A stretch of DNA of 64,000 bases, taken from positions 167,920 through 231,919 of the forward strand of contig NZ_LBMK01000007.1 of NCBI RefSeq assembly GCF_001005295.1. Direction: 5' to 3'. The stretch comes from Streptomyces yangpuensis (GTDB lineage Bacteria > Actinomycetota > Actinomycetes > Streptomycetales > Streptomycetaceae). Each line of letters starts with the position of its first letter. The first letter of the stretch is position 1. The notes beneath the pieces are model-generated. The model did no database searches. It was not told the origin of the DNA and saw only the letters and a program-made list of their open reading frames with translations. Positions 44,173 through 52,856 of the stretch are shown in pieces. The position numbers and the translations under genes were made by a program.

Positions 44173-45714
44173 ATGGAGACCGCGACTTCACTGGCGATCA
44201 GTCAGCTCTCCGGATATTTGCGGGGACTGACGCAGAGGCTGGATGCCGGGGCAGGCTGGTACGGGGAGTTCCTGCGCCGGGATCCGGAGGGCATGCGGGC
44301 CTGTCTGAACGGGTCGGCGATACCTCCGTGGGACGTGGTGGAATCGCTGCTGAGGGACCTGGCGGGGGCGGGCGGCGCGGAGCTCGCGGCGCGGGAGACC
44401 GGCTACGCGGCGAGGCTGCGGGCGGCGGCCGTGGCCGCGTGGGACCGGCTCCCGGGGGGCGCGGAGGAACTGCGGACCCTGCTGGCGGCGGCGGCCGCCC
44501 AGCGGGCGGAGTCGGAGGAGGCCCTGCGCAGCCTGACCGCCCGGCTCGGCGGGACCGCCGACCGGGCCGAGACCGAAGCCCTGACGCGGGAGCTGTCCTG
44601 GACCCAGGACGACATGGCCCGCGCCGCGGCCCGCCACGAAGACCTGGCCGCCCGCCTGGCCGCCGTGCACACCACGCCCACCCCGAGCGCCCCCGTGCGG
44701 CAGGCGCCCGAGGCGGCAGCGCGGAGCGCGGCCCCGGCGGGAGCCTGGGCGGGGCGTGCGGCTCAGGGTGGGCCCTGGGGCGGGTCCTGGGACGGGAGCC
44801 CGGCCGACGGCGGTGGCCCGCGTGTGCCGGGGGAGGGTGGGGGGCACGCACACGCTTCGCAATCGCCGCCCGTGGAGGACGGCGGCGCCTCGGGCCGGGA
44901 GGCCGGTGTGTTGCCGCCTGTCGGGCGGGCCGAGGGGCGGTGGCTGCGCGGGGCGCGGCGGGCCGGGGGCGCCCGGTACGCCGGGTCGGCGGCTCCCGAG
45001 GCCCCGGCCTTCACGCCGCCGCCGGGCCACCCGGACGCCGAGGCTCCCGGCGGGCCTGGCAGCCCGGAAGTCCATCGTGCCCCGCGGGGCGCCCGGTTCG
45101 GCCGTCCGCGGCCCGAGCGGGCGGCCGAACCCGAGCCCGTACCCGTACCGGCGCCCGTACCCGTGCCCGTACCAGCGCCCGCGCCGCCGACCCGCTCGCC
45201 GCGGGACGTCGCCGCCGAACTGATCGCGCTGCGCGCGCAGGGCCGCAGCGGTGAGGCGCACGCCCTGCTCTGCCAGGCCGCGGCCTGGCCCGCCGGGCAG
45301 CTGCCCCGGCTGGCCGCCGAGCTGACCCGCGCCGGCCTGGCGGCCGACTGGACGACGCTGCTGTGGGAGGCGGCCTCCCTGCCGCCCGACCGGCTCGCTG
45401 CGGCGGCCGCCGCCCTCGGCGACGCCGGCCGGGAGGCCGACCGGGACGCCCTGTTGCGGCAGGGCGTGGCCCGCCCCGCCGCCGAGGTCGCGGACGCGGC
45501 CCTCGCCCTCGGCAGGGCCGGCCGTACCCGTGAGGCCGAAGCCCTGCTCGGAGCCTTCGTACGGGTCCGGACCGCCGAGGAGGCGGCCACCCTGGCCCGG
45601 CACGACCCCCAGTGGCTCGCCCCGCTGCTGCTCCATGTGGCCCGCTTACTCCCCGGCGCCCGCCACCGCGACCTCGTCCACGCCCTCCGCGTAGCCGGCA
45701 TCGACACCCCCTAG
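44173..45714 (+). CDS. Large protein with a proline-rich repeat and a TTA codon, unknown function
   Basis: 513 residues. The N-terminal part (about 1-160) has Streptomyces-typical helical text (YLRGLTQRLDAGAGWYGEFL and IPPWDVVESLLRDLAG) followed by coiled-coil-like Ala/Arg/Glu helices. The middle (about 165-345) is low-complexity Gly/Ala/Pro with a repeated Pro-Val run (PEPVPVPAPVPVPVPAPAPP). The C-terminal 160 residues contain helical repeats (SPRDVAAELIALRAQGRSGE). Leu codon TTA at 45646-45648 in the C-terminal part points to bldA control. An inverted repeat CCTGT-AAC-ACAGG (44143-44155) precedes the ATG. I do not recognise a function; a scaffold or signalling regulator is possible. Confidence 0.8.
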   Translation: METATSLAISQLSGYLRGLTQRLDAGAGWYGEFLRRDPEGMRACLNGSAIPPWDVVESLLRDLAGAGGAELAARETGYAARLRAAAVAAWDRLPGGAEELRTLLAAAAAQRAESEEALRSLTARLGGTADRAETEALTRELSWTQDDMARAAARHEDLAARLAAVHTTPTPSAPVRQAPEAAARSAAPAGAWAGRAAQGGPWGGSWDGSPADGGGPRVPGEGGGHAHASQSPPVEDGGASGREAGVLPPVGRAEGRWLRGARRAGGARYAGSAAPEAPAFTPPPGHPDAEAPGGPGSPEVHRAPRGARFGRPRPERAAEPEPVPVPAPVPVPVPAPAPPTRSPRDVAAELIALRAQGRSGEAHALLCQAAAWPAGQLPRLAAELTRAGLAADWTTLLWEAASLPPDRLAAAAAALGDAGREADRDALLRQGVARPAAEVADAALALGRAGRTREAEALLGAFVRVRTAEEAATLARHDPQWLAPLLLHVARLLPGARHRDLVHALRVAGIDTP

Positions 45715-45805
45715 ACGGGTGTCTCGCCTGCCCGGCCGGCCCGCCCCACACCCGCCCGCCGGCCCGGCCCGCGCACCCCGCGGGTCCCGCACCTGCCCCA
45801 ACCGT

Positions 45806-45838
45806 CCCGCCCGCCCCGCGCGACCCGGGGCGGGCGGG
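45806..45838 (+). terminator. Terminator of the proline-rich gene
   Basis: Thirteen-base perfect arms (45806-45818 and 45826-45838), seven-base loop, 92 bases after the stop. Confidence 0.65.
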
Positions 45839-45955
45839 CACGTGGAACAGGGCGCGGGTGCTCCCGGGTTCGTGTCGTCAAAGTCCCGTCTGCTGACCGC
45901 AAACGACCGCGCGGCGACGTAACGTGACCGACTACTCCAACTGTGCAAGGCGGTC

Positions 45956-46019
45956 TTGCCCCGCGCTGTGACGAGGCCTACGTTCTACTCCCTACGCACT
46001 CCGTCTACGTGCGTAGAAC
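45956..46019 (+). promoter_or_regulatory. Pyrimidine operon promoter with nested inverted repeats
   Basis: TTGCCC (45956-45961) and TACGTT (45979-45984) are 17 bases apart. Just downstream are GTTCTAC/GTAGAAC (45982-45988 and 46013-46019), CTACGCAC/GTGCGTAG (45992-45999 and 46009-46016) and a 14-base palindrome TCTACG-TG-CGTAGA (46004-46017). A repressor bound here would block the start site. Confidence 0.55.
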
Positions 46020-46046
46020 CGGCGTTCCCGTCGCAAGGAGCAGCTC

Positions 46047-46889
46047 ATGGCCCAAGTCGTCCGCGCCGCGCTGGTCCAGGCCACCTGGACCGGAGACACC
46101 GAATCGATGATCGCCAAGCACGAGGAGTACGCCCGCCGGGCCGCCGCCGAGGGTGCGAAGGTCATCGGCTTCCAGGAGGTGTTCAACGCCCCCTACTTCT
46201 GCCAGGTCCAGGAGCCCGAGCACTACCGCTGGGCCGAGGCCGTCCCCGACGGCCCGACCGTCCGCCGTATGCAGGACCTCGCCCGCGAGACCGGCATGGT
46301 CGTCGTCGTCCCGGTCTTCGAGCTGGAGAGCGCGGGCTTCTACTACAACACCGCCGCCGTCATCGACGCCGACGGCACCTACCTCGGCAAGTACCGCAAG
46401 CACCACATCCCGCAGGTCAAGGGCTTCTGGGAAAAGTACTACTTCCGACCGGGCAACCTCGGCTGGCCCGTCTTCGACACCGCCGTCGGCCGGATCGGCG
46501 TCTACATCTGCTACGACCGCCACTTCCCCGAGGGCTGGCGCCAACTCGGCCTGGCCGGCGCCCAGCTCGTCTACAACCCCTCCGCCACCCACCGCGGCCT
46601 CTCCGCCCACCTCTGGCAGCTGGAACAGCCCGCCGCGGCCGTCGCCAACGAGTACTTCGTCGCCGCGATCAACCGCATCGGCCAGGAGGAGTACGGCGAC
46701 AACGACTTCTACGGCACGAGCTACTTCGTCGACCCGCGCGGCCAGTTCGTCGGGGACGTCGCCAGCGACAAGGAAGAGGAACTCCTCGTCCGCGACCTCG
46801 ACTTCGACCTGATCAAGGAGGTCCGCGACCAGTGGGCCTTCTACCGCGACCGCCGTCCCGACGCCTACGGAGGGCTCGTACAGCCGTGA
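46047..46889 (+). CDS. Nitrilase-superfamily hydrolase, beta-ureidopropionase-like
   Basis: 280-residue amidohydrolase with the Glu-Lys-Cys triad: VIGFQEVFN near residue 43, GKYRKHHIP near residue 117, and YICYDRHFPEGWRQL near residue 154. The wording VFNAPYFCQVQEPEHY resembles N-carbamoyl amino acid or beta-ureidopropionase enzymes, fitting release of NH3 and CO2 from N-carbamoyl-beta-alanine. RBS AAGGAG precedes the ATG. It is followed at a four-base overlap by the aminotransferase gene. Confidence 0.9.
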   Translation: MAQVVRAALVQATWTGDTESMIAKHEEYARRAAAEGAKVIGFQEVFNAPYFCQVQEPEHYRWAEAVPDGPTVRRMQDLARETGMVVVVPVFELESAGFYYNTAAVIDADGTYLGKYRKHHIPQVKGFWEKYYFRPGNLGWPVFDTAVGRIGVYICYDRHFPEGWRQLGLAGAQLVYNPSATHRGLSAHLWQLEQPAAAVANEYFVAAINRIGQEEYGDNDFYGTSYFVDPRGQFVGDVASDKEEELLVRDLDFDLIKEVRDQWAFYRDRRPDAYGGLVQP

Positions 46890-48190
46890 CCGACCCCACC
46901 CCGCTCCACAGCCGCCACCGCACCGTCCTGCCCGACTGGCTCGCGCTCTACTACAACAACCCCATCGAGCTCACCCACGGCGAAGGACGCCACGTCTGGG
47001 ACGCCGACGGCAACCGCTACCTCGACTTCTTCGGCGGCATCCTCACCACCATGACCGCCCACGCCCTGCCCGAGGTCACCAAGGCCGTCTCCGAGCAGGC
47101 CGGACGGATCATCCACTCCTCCACCCTGTACCTCAACCGGCCGATGATCGAGCTGGCCGAGCGGATCGCCGCCCTGTCCGGCATCCCCGACGCCCGCGTC
47201 TTCTTCACCACCTCCGGCACCGAGGCCAACGACACCGCCCTGCTGCTCGCGACGACGTACCGCCGCTCCAACCAGATCCTGGCGATGCGCAACAGCTACC
47301 ACGGCCGGTCCTTCTCCACCGTCTCCATCACCGGCAACCGCGGCTGGTCCCCGACCAGCCTGTCCCCGCTGCAGACGTACTACGTCCACGGCGCCGTCCG
47401 CACCCGGGGTCCCTTCGCCCACCTCGACGACACCGCCTTCACCGCCGCGGCCGTCGCGGACCTCGAGGACGTACTGGGCCAGGCCCGCGGGGGAGTGGCC
47501 GCCCTCATCGCCGAGCCGATCCAGGGCGTCGGCGGCTTCACCTCCCCTCCCGACGGCCTGTACGGCGCCTTCCGCGAGGTCCTCGACCGCCACGGGATCC
47601 TGTGGATCAGCGACGAGGTGCAGACCGGCTGGGGCCGCACCGGCGACCACTTCTGGGGATGGCAGGCCCACGCCCGCAACGGCCCGCCGGACATCCTCAC
47701 CTTCGCCAAGGGCATCGGCAACGGCATGTCCATCGGCGGCGTCGTCGCCCGCGCCGAGGTGATGAACTGCCTCGACGCCAACTCCATCTCCACCTTCGGC
47801 GGTTCACCGGTCACCATGGCCGCGGGCGTCGCCAACCTGGGCTACCTCCTGGAACACGACCTCCAGGGCAACGCCCGCCGCGTCGGCGGCCTGCTCCTGG
47901 AACGGCTGCGCGGGATCGCCGCCACCGTTCCCGCGGTACGGGAGGTCCGCGGCCGGGGCCTGATGGCCGGCATCGAACTGACCAGGCCCGGCACCGACCA
48001 GGCCGACCCGGACGCCGCCTCCGCCGTCCTGGAGGCCGCCCGCGAAGGCGGCCTGCTGATCGGCAAGGGCGGCGGCCACAACACCAGCGTGCTGCGCATC
48101 GCGCCGCCGCTCTCCCTCACCGTCGCCGAGGCGGAAGAGGGCGCCGAGATCCTCGAAAAGGCACTCCATCAAGTGAACCGTGTGGAGTAG
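46886..48190 (+). CDS. Class III aminotransferase (beta-alanine/AGXT2-type)
   Basis: 434-residue PLP enzyme. Lys of the PLP site is in PDILTFAKGIGNGMSIGGVV; ISDEVQTGWGRTGDHFWG and FTTSGTEANDTALLLAT are the cofactor motifs. The family includes beta-alanine:pyruvate and D-3-aminoisobutyrate aminotransferases, the natural partner of the upstream ureidopropionase. GTG start overlaps the upstream stop. Twelve bases separate it from the hydantoinase gene. Confidence 0.93.
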   Translation: MTDPTPLHSRHRTVLPDWLALYYNNPIELTHGEGRHVWDADGNRYLDFFGGILTTMTAHALPEVTKAVSEQAGRIIHSSTLYLNRPMIELAERIAALSGIPDARVFFTTSGTEANDTALLLATTYRRSNQILAMRNSYHGRSFSTVSITGNRGWSPTSLSPLQTYYVHGAVRTRGPFAHLDDTAFTAAAVADLEDVLGQARGGVAALIAEPIQGVGGFTSPPDGLYGAFREVLDRHGILWISDEVQTGWGRTGDHFWGWQAHARNGPPDILTFAKGIGNGMSIGGVVARAEVMNCLDANSISTFGGSPVTMAAGVANLGYLLEHDLQGNARRVGGLLLERLRGIAATVPAVREVRGRGLMAGIELTRPGTDQADPDAASAVLEAAREGGLLIGKGGGHNTSVLRIAPPLSLTVAEAEEGAEILEKALHQVNRVE

Positions 48191-48202
48191 GGGGAACCTC
48201 CC

Positions 48203-49603
48203 ATGAGCAACCGCACTCTGATCACCGGCGGCCTGGTCGTCACCGCCGCCGACGAACTGCACGCGGACGTCCTGATCGAGGACGGCCGCGTGGCCGCGCT
48301 GGCCGCGCACGGCTCCGCGGCCGCCGGCGCCTGGACCGCCGACCGTACGATCGACGCGTCCGGGAAGTACGTCATCCCGGGCGGTGTCGACGCGCACACC
48401 CACATGGAGCTCCCCTTCGGCGGGACCTCCGCCTCGGACACCTTCGAGACGGGCACCAGAGCCGCCGCCTGGGGCGGCACCACCACCATCGTCGACTTCG
48501 CCGTGCAGAGCGTGGGCCACTCCCTGCGCGAAGGACTCGACACCTGGTACGCCAAGGCCGACGGCAACTGCGCCGTCGACTACGCCTTCCACATGATCCT
48601 CTCGGACGTCAACGAGGGCACCCTGAAGGAGATGGACCTCCTCGTGGAGGAGGGCGTCACCTCCTTCAAGCTGTTCATGGCCTACCCGGGCGTCTTCTAC
48701 AGCGACGACGGGCGGATCCTGCGCGCGATGCAGCGCGGCGCCTCCAACGGCGGGCTGATCATGATGCACGCCGAGAACGGCATCGCGATCGACGTCCTCG
48801 TCGAACAGGCCCTGGCGCGCGGGGAGACCGATCCCCGACACCACGGCGAGGTCCGCAAGGTCCTCCTGGAGGCGGAGGCCACCCACCGCGCCATCCAGCT
48901 CGCCCGGGTCGCCGGCTCCCCGCTGTACGTCGTCCACGTCTCGGCGGAGGAGGCGGTCGCGGAGCTCGCGGCCGCCCGTGACAAGGGGCTCCCGGTCTTC
49001 GGGGAGACCTGCCCGCAGTACCTCTTCCTCTCCACCGACAACCTGGAGGAGCCGGACTTCCAGGGCGCCAAGTACGTCTGCTCCACCCCGCTGCGGCCCC
49101 GCGAGCACCAGGCCGCACTGTGGCGGGGGCTGCGGACCAACGACCTCCAGGTGGTCTCCACCGACCACTGCCCCTTCTGCTTCCGCGGCCAGAAGGAACT
49201 CGGCCGCGGGGACTTCTCGAAGATCCCCAACGGGCTGCCGGGCGTGGAGAACCGTATGGACCTCCTGCACCAGGCCGTGGTGGACGGCCACATCAGCCGC
49301 CGCCGGTGGATCGAGATCGCCTGCGCCACACCCGCCCGGATGTTCGGCCTCTACCCGAAGAAGGGCACCATCGCCCCCGGTTCGGACGCCGACATCGTCC
49401 TCTACGATCCGCACGCCGAGCAGGTCATCTCCGCCGAGACGCACCACATGAACGTGGACTACTCGGCGTACGAGGGCAAGCGGATCACCGGACGCGTCGA
49501 CACCGTGCTCTCGCGCGGCGAACTCGTCGTCGACCGGCGCGAGTACACCGGCCGGGCCGGCCACGGGGCCTTCGTCCACCGCTCCACCTGCCAGTACCTG
49601 TAA
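48203..49603 (+). CDS. hydA: Dihydropyrimidinase/D-hydantoinase
   Basis: 466-residue cyclic amidohydrolase: DAHTHMELPFGG (HxH), the carboxylated Lys in TSFKLFMAYPGVF, MMHAENG, HVSAEEAV, and VSTDHCPFCFRGQKELG. It opens dihydrouracil or hydantoin rings to the N-carbamoyl acids used by the upstream hydrolase. GGGGGAA lies before the ATG. Together with its neighbours it supplies steps 2 to 4 of reductive pyrimidine breakdown. Confidence 0.95.
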   Translation: MSNRTLITGGLVVTAADELHADVLIEDGRVAALAAHGSAAAGAWTADRTIDASGKYVIPGGVDAHTHMELPFGGTSASDTFETGTRAAAWGGTTTIVDFAVQSVGHSLREGLDTWYAKADGNCAVDYAFHMILSDVNEGTLKEMDLLVEEGVTSFKLFMAYPGVFYSDDGRILRAMQRGASNGGLIMMHAENGIAIDVLVEQALARGETDPRHHGEVRKVLLEAEATHRAIQLARVAGSPLYVVHVSAEEAVAELAAARDKGLPVFGETCPQYLFLSTDNLEEPDFQGAKYVCSTPLRPREHQAALWRGLRTNDLQVVSTDHCPFCFRGQKELGRGDFSKIPNGLPGVENRMDLLHQAVVDGHISRRRWIEIACATPARMFGLYPKKGTIAPGSDADIVLYDPHAEQVISAETHHMNVDYSAYEGKRITGRVDTVLSRGELVVDRREYTGRAGHGAFVHRSTCQYL

Positions 49604-49624
49604 AGAGCGTCAAGGAGCCGCCCG

Positions 49625-50638
49625 ATGGACTTCGGCCTCGTCCTGCAGACCGACCCGCCCGCCTCCCAGGTCATCAGCCTCATGAAGCGCGCCGAGCGCA
49701 ACGGCTTCCGCTACGGCTGGACCTTCGACTCCGCCGTGCTGTGGCAGGAGCCGTTCGTCATCTACAGCCAGATCCTCGCGAACACGCAGAAGCTGCACGT
49801 CGGCCCGATGGTCACCAACCCGGGCACCCGCACCTGGGAGGTGACCGCCTCCACCTTCGCCACCCTCAACGACATGTACGGCAACCGCACCGTCTGCGGG
49901 ATCGGGCGCGGCGACTCCGCGATGCGGGTCGCGGGCAGGGCACCCAACACCCTGGCCCGGCTCGGCGAGGCCATGGGCGTCATCCGCGACCTCGCCGAGG
50001 GCCGCGAGGCGTCCGTCGACGGCAACCCGGTCCGCATCCCCTGGATCAAGGACGGGAAGCTGCCCGTCTGGATGGCCGCCTACGGCCCGAAGGCCCTCGC
50101 CCTGGCCGGGCAGAAGGCCGACGGCTTCATCCTCCAGCTCGCCGACCCCTACCTCACCGAATGGATGATCCACGCGGTCCGCGAGGCCGCCACCGAGGCC
50201 GGCCGGGACCCGGCCGCCATCACCATCTGCGTGGCGGCCCCCGCCTACGTCACGGCCGACGACTCGGCCGGAGCCCTGGCCCACGCCCGGGACCAGTGCC
50301 GCTGGTTCGGCGGCATGGTCGGCAACCACGTCGCCGACCTGGTCTCCCGCTACGGAGAGCACTCCAGCATGGTCCCGGAGGAACTCACCGAGTACATCAA
50401 GGCCCGCCAGGGCTACGACTACAGCCACCACGGGCGGGCCGGGAACCCGTCCACCGACTTCGTCCCCGACGAGATCGTCGACCGCTTCTGCCTGCTGGGC
50501 CCGGCCGAGGCACACATCGACAAGCTCCGCGCCCTGCGCGACCTCGGCGTCGACCAGTTCGCCGTCTACGACATGCACGACGCGAAGGAGTCCACGATCG
50601 ACGCCTACGGCACGCAGATCATTCCTTTGCTGCAGTGA
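49625..50638 (+). CDS. LLM-class F420-dependent oxidoreductase (TIGR03842-like)
   Basis: 337-residue TIM-barrel oxidoreductase of the luciferase-like family: KLHVGPMVTNPGTRTWEVTA, CGIGRGDSAMRVAGRAPNTL, LPVWMAAYGPKALALAG. It resembles the type found beside hydantoinase genes in many bacteria, so it probably acts on the same pathway, maybe in the pyrimidine reduction step that otherwise needs dihydropyrimidine dehydrogenase (absent here). Cofactor F420 is inferred from family. Confidence 0.88.
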   Translation: MDFGLVLQTDPPASQVISLMKRAERNGFRYGWTFDSAVLWQEPFVIYSQILANTQKLHVGPMVTNPGTRTWEVTASTFATLNDMYGNRTVCGIGRGDSAMRVAGRAPNTLARLGEAMGVIRDLAEGREASVDGNPVRIPWIKDGKLPVWMAAYGPKALALAGQKADGFILQLADPYLTEWMIHAVREAATEAGRDPAAITICVAAPAYVTADDSAGALAHARDQCRWFGGMVGNHVADLVSRYGEHSSMVPEELTEYIKARQGYDYSHHGRAGNPSTDFVPDEIVDRFCLLGPAEAHIDKLRALRDLGVDQFAVYDMHDAKESTIDAYGTQIIPLLQ

Positions 50639-50869
50639 CCCTCGTGAGCAGGGCACGGCCGAGCGGAGGCCGTCCGCGGTCCCAAGCCTCCCGTGGATGC
50701 TCCGCTGCCCGGACGTCCGTCCGCCTCGGCACCCCGGGACCGGGCAGGGGACCGCCACCCCTGCCGGTACCCGCGCCGGAGCCGGACGGTCCCGGCGACG
50801 CGGGTGACGGCTGCTCCCGACGAGCGGGTGGGGGTCGGCGCGCGCCGCGTCGGCGCATCCGGCCGTGCG

Positions 50870-51721
50870 TCATACCGTGGCCAGCGGCGACCGCCCCAGC
50901 AACACGATGCCTGTCACGGCCGCCGCCGCTCCCAGCATCTGCACGGTGAGCTCCCAGCCGGTGAGTGCGAGCCGCTCGCCGAAGACGGCGATGCCGATCG
51001 CGACGGCGCCGATCGGCTCCAGGGTGTCGATGATCGGCAGACTGACAGCCAGAGAGCCGGCCTGGAAGGCGCTCTGGGACAGAACCAGGCTCGTCACCCC
51101 GACGGCGACCAGCGCGTATGGTTCCCAGTGGAGCAGCACTTCGAGGCGGTCGGCCCGGAACCGGCCGACCGTGCTCTTGGCCAGGCCATCGAGAAGCGCC
51201 AGCATCAGCGCCGCGCAGACCGCGTACGCGGCCGTCCGTACCCATCCAGGACGCCTGGCCCCTACGGGCGCCAGCAGCGCCACGGAACCGACCACCACCG
51301 CGAACGCGGGGGCCCAGTCGTGGACCGCGGGGGGCGTCAGGTCGGCAGTGAGGGGCAGCACCGCCAGGAACACCGCCACGCCTCCCGCCGTGCAGACCAC
51401 TCCCGTCTTCTCCCGCCGGGTCAGTCGCTCCCCGCGCCGCAGAGCCAGCAACGGCAGCGCGAACACGAGATCGGTTGCCGCGAGCGGAAGGACCAGGACC
51501 AGGGGACCGTACGCGAGCGCGAATCCGAGGAAGGCGAAGGAGGAGACGGAGAGCCCCAGCCCCACCAGCCACCTGGGTCGACGGGCCAGGTCGAGCAGGA
51601 GCCGCAGCCTCATCGACTCCTGCATCGACGCCTGCCGCGCAGCTTCGTGCTGCAGCACCGACCCGATACCGAAACATGCGGCGGCCATCAGGGCACTCGA
51701 CACCGCTATCACGAGGTTCAC
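50870..51721 (-). CDS. DMT-family transporter
   Basis: About 283 residues with nine or ten hydrophobic segments in two EamA-like halves; last part VSLPIIDTLEPIGAVAIGIA is typical of the family. GTG 51721 begins with a hydrophobic helix at once; the longer frame from 51769 adds a polar extension and lacks a ribosome site. It lies downstream of the universal stress gene in the same direction. Confidence 0.82.
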   Translation of the reverse strand: MNLVIAVSSALMAAACFGIGSVLQHEAARQASMQESMRLRLLLDLARRPRWLVGLGLSVSSFAFLGFALAYGPLVLVLPLAATDLVFALPLLALRRGERLTRREKTGVVCTAGGVAVFLAVLPLTADLTPPAVHDWAPAFAVVVGSVALLAPVGARRPGWVRTAAYAVCAALMLALLDGLAKSTVGRFRADRLEVLLHWEPYALVAVGVTSLVLSQSAFQAGSLAVSLPIIDTLEPIGAVAIGIAVFGERLALTGWELTVQMLGAAAAVTGIVLLGRSPLATV

Positions 51722-51868
51722 GGGTCGAAGAGCCCTGCCGCCGCGGGACGGACCACGTCCGAGGCACACGTGTACGGTCCGGCCGGGACCATCAGGCCGG
51801 CGGGCATGCCGGACGCCGCCGGGGTCCGCGCGGACTCCGGCACGGGCATGGTCCGGGCGGCGAAGACG

Positions 51869-52747
51869 TCATTCATGCGCGATGACGGCGACGGGTGCCG
51901 GACAGTGGTGAATCAGGGCATGGGTGACGGATCCGATGTGTACGCCCAGAGATCCACTGCGTACACGTCGGCCGACCACCACGAGGTCCGCCGTGTCCGC
52001 GGCATGCAGGAGCAGTCGAGCCGGGCCGCCGACGGGCGATTGCTGGACGACCTCCGTGGAAGGGAACTTGTGCCGCCACGGCTTCAGGGCTTCCGTGAGG
52101 CGCCCCGCGATGCCGGGGCCCATGTCCCGCTCGGCTGCGACGAGCGCCGAGGCGTCGCGGACCACGGGCATCATGGACCACCCGTACAGGACCAGGACAC
52201 GGTCGCCACGCAACGCGGCCTCCGTCAAGGCGAAATCGAGGAGGGGAGCGAAGAACCGGTCGAGGTCCACGCCGACGACCACGTTGCGCGTTGGGCCGGC
52301 TGGGACGGCGCCGTCTGCCGCGTCCGGCCGCTCCGGTGCCCGTACCAGCACGACCGGGCACTTCGTGACGCTGATCGTCGCCATGCCGACCGAACCGAGG
52401 AGGAATCCCCGTACCCCGCCCAGACCCCGAGAGCCGAGCACGAGGAGTCCGGCCTCGGACGCCTCGTCGGCCAGAACCTCGGAGGGTCGCCCGGATCGAT
52501 GCCGGCCCTCGGTCTCCAGAGCAGGGTGTTCGCGACGCACCGATTCTGCGACCTCGGCGAGCAGGTCTTCGGCCCATCGGCCCCGTGTTTCGAAGCTGTC
52601 GGGCCACGCGGTCGCCGGGCCCGGCGTGTCGTCCGCGTGGACGATACGCAGGCTGACTCTGCGCAGTACCGCCTCTCTCGCGGCCCATGCGGCCGCCGCG
52701 ACGGCCTCCGGCGACCCGTCCACACCGACAATCACAGGACGGGACAT
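51869..52747 (-). CDS. Universal stress protein, two-domain
   Basis: 292 residues, with two Usp domains: VIVGVDGSPEAVAAAAWAAR and LLVLGSRGLGGVRGFLLGSV in the first, VVVGVDLDRFFAPLLDFALT and LVVVGRRVRSGSLGVHIGSV in the second. The ATP-binding G-2x-G-9x-G pattern is complete in the first domain and weaker in the second. Such proteins respond to hypoxia or starvation in actinobacteria. ATG 52747 has GGGAG before it; the longer frame to 52960 is not coding. Confidence 0.9.
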   Translation of the reverse strand: MSRPVIVGVDGSPEAVAAAAWAAREAVLRRVSLRIVHADDTPGPATAWPDSFETRGRWAEDLLAEVAESVRREHPALETEGRHRSGRPSEVLADEASEAGLLVLGSRGLGGVRGFLLGSVGMATISVTKCPVVLVRAPERPDAADGAVPAGPTRNVVVGVDLDRFFAPLLDFALTEAALRGDRVLVLYGWSMMPVVRDASALVAAERDMGPGIAGRLTEALKPWRHKFPSTEVVQQSPVGGPARLLLHAADTADLVVVGRRVRSGSLGVHIGSVTHALIHHCPAPVAVIAHE

Positions 52748-52856
52748 GCTTGCGCTCCCTTCTGGCGGCGCGGGCGGGGGCTCCTCCCCGGGCTGCGGGC
52801 CCCGCGACACGCGACGCGGCTCCGTACGACGGCGCAGGTGAGCCACACCTTCTTCG

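Larger units (their letters stand above)
45715..46046. other. Gap before the pyrimidine catabolic operon
   Basis: No gene. Contains a terminator for the preceding gene and the promoter and inverted repeats of the next operon, detailed separately. Confidence 0.6.

Noticed and set aside
50639..50869. Minus-strand coding-like text near the end of the LLM gene
   Set aside because: Third-base G/C bias is clearly lower than in the true genes, and no start or domain is visible.
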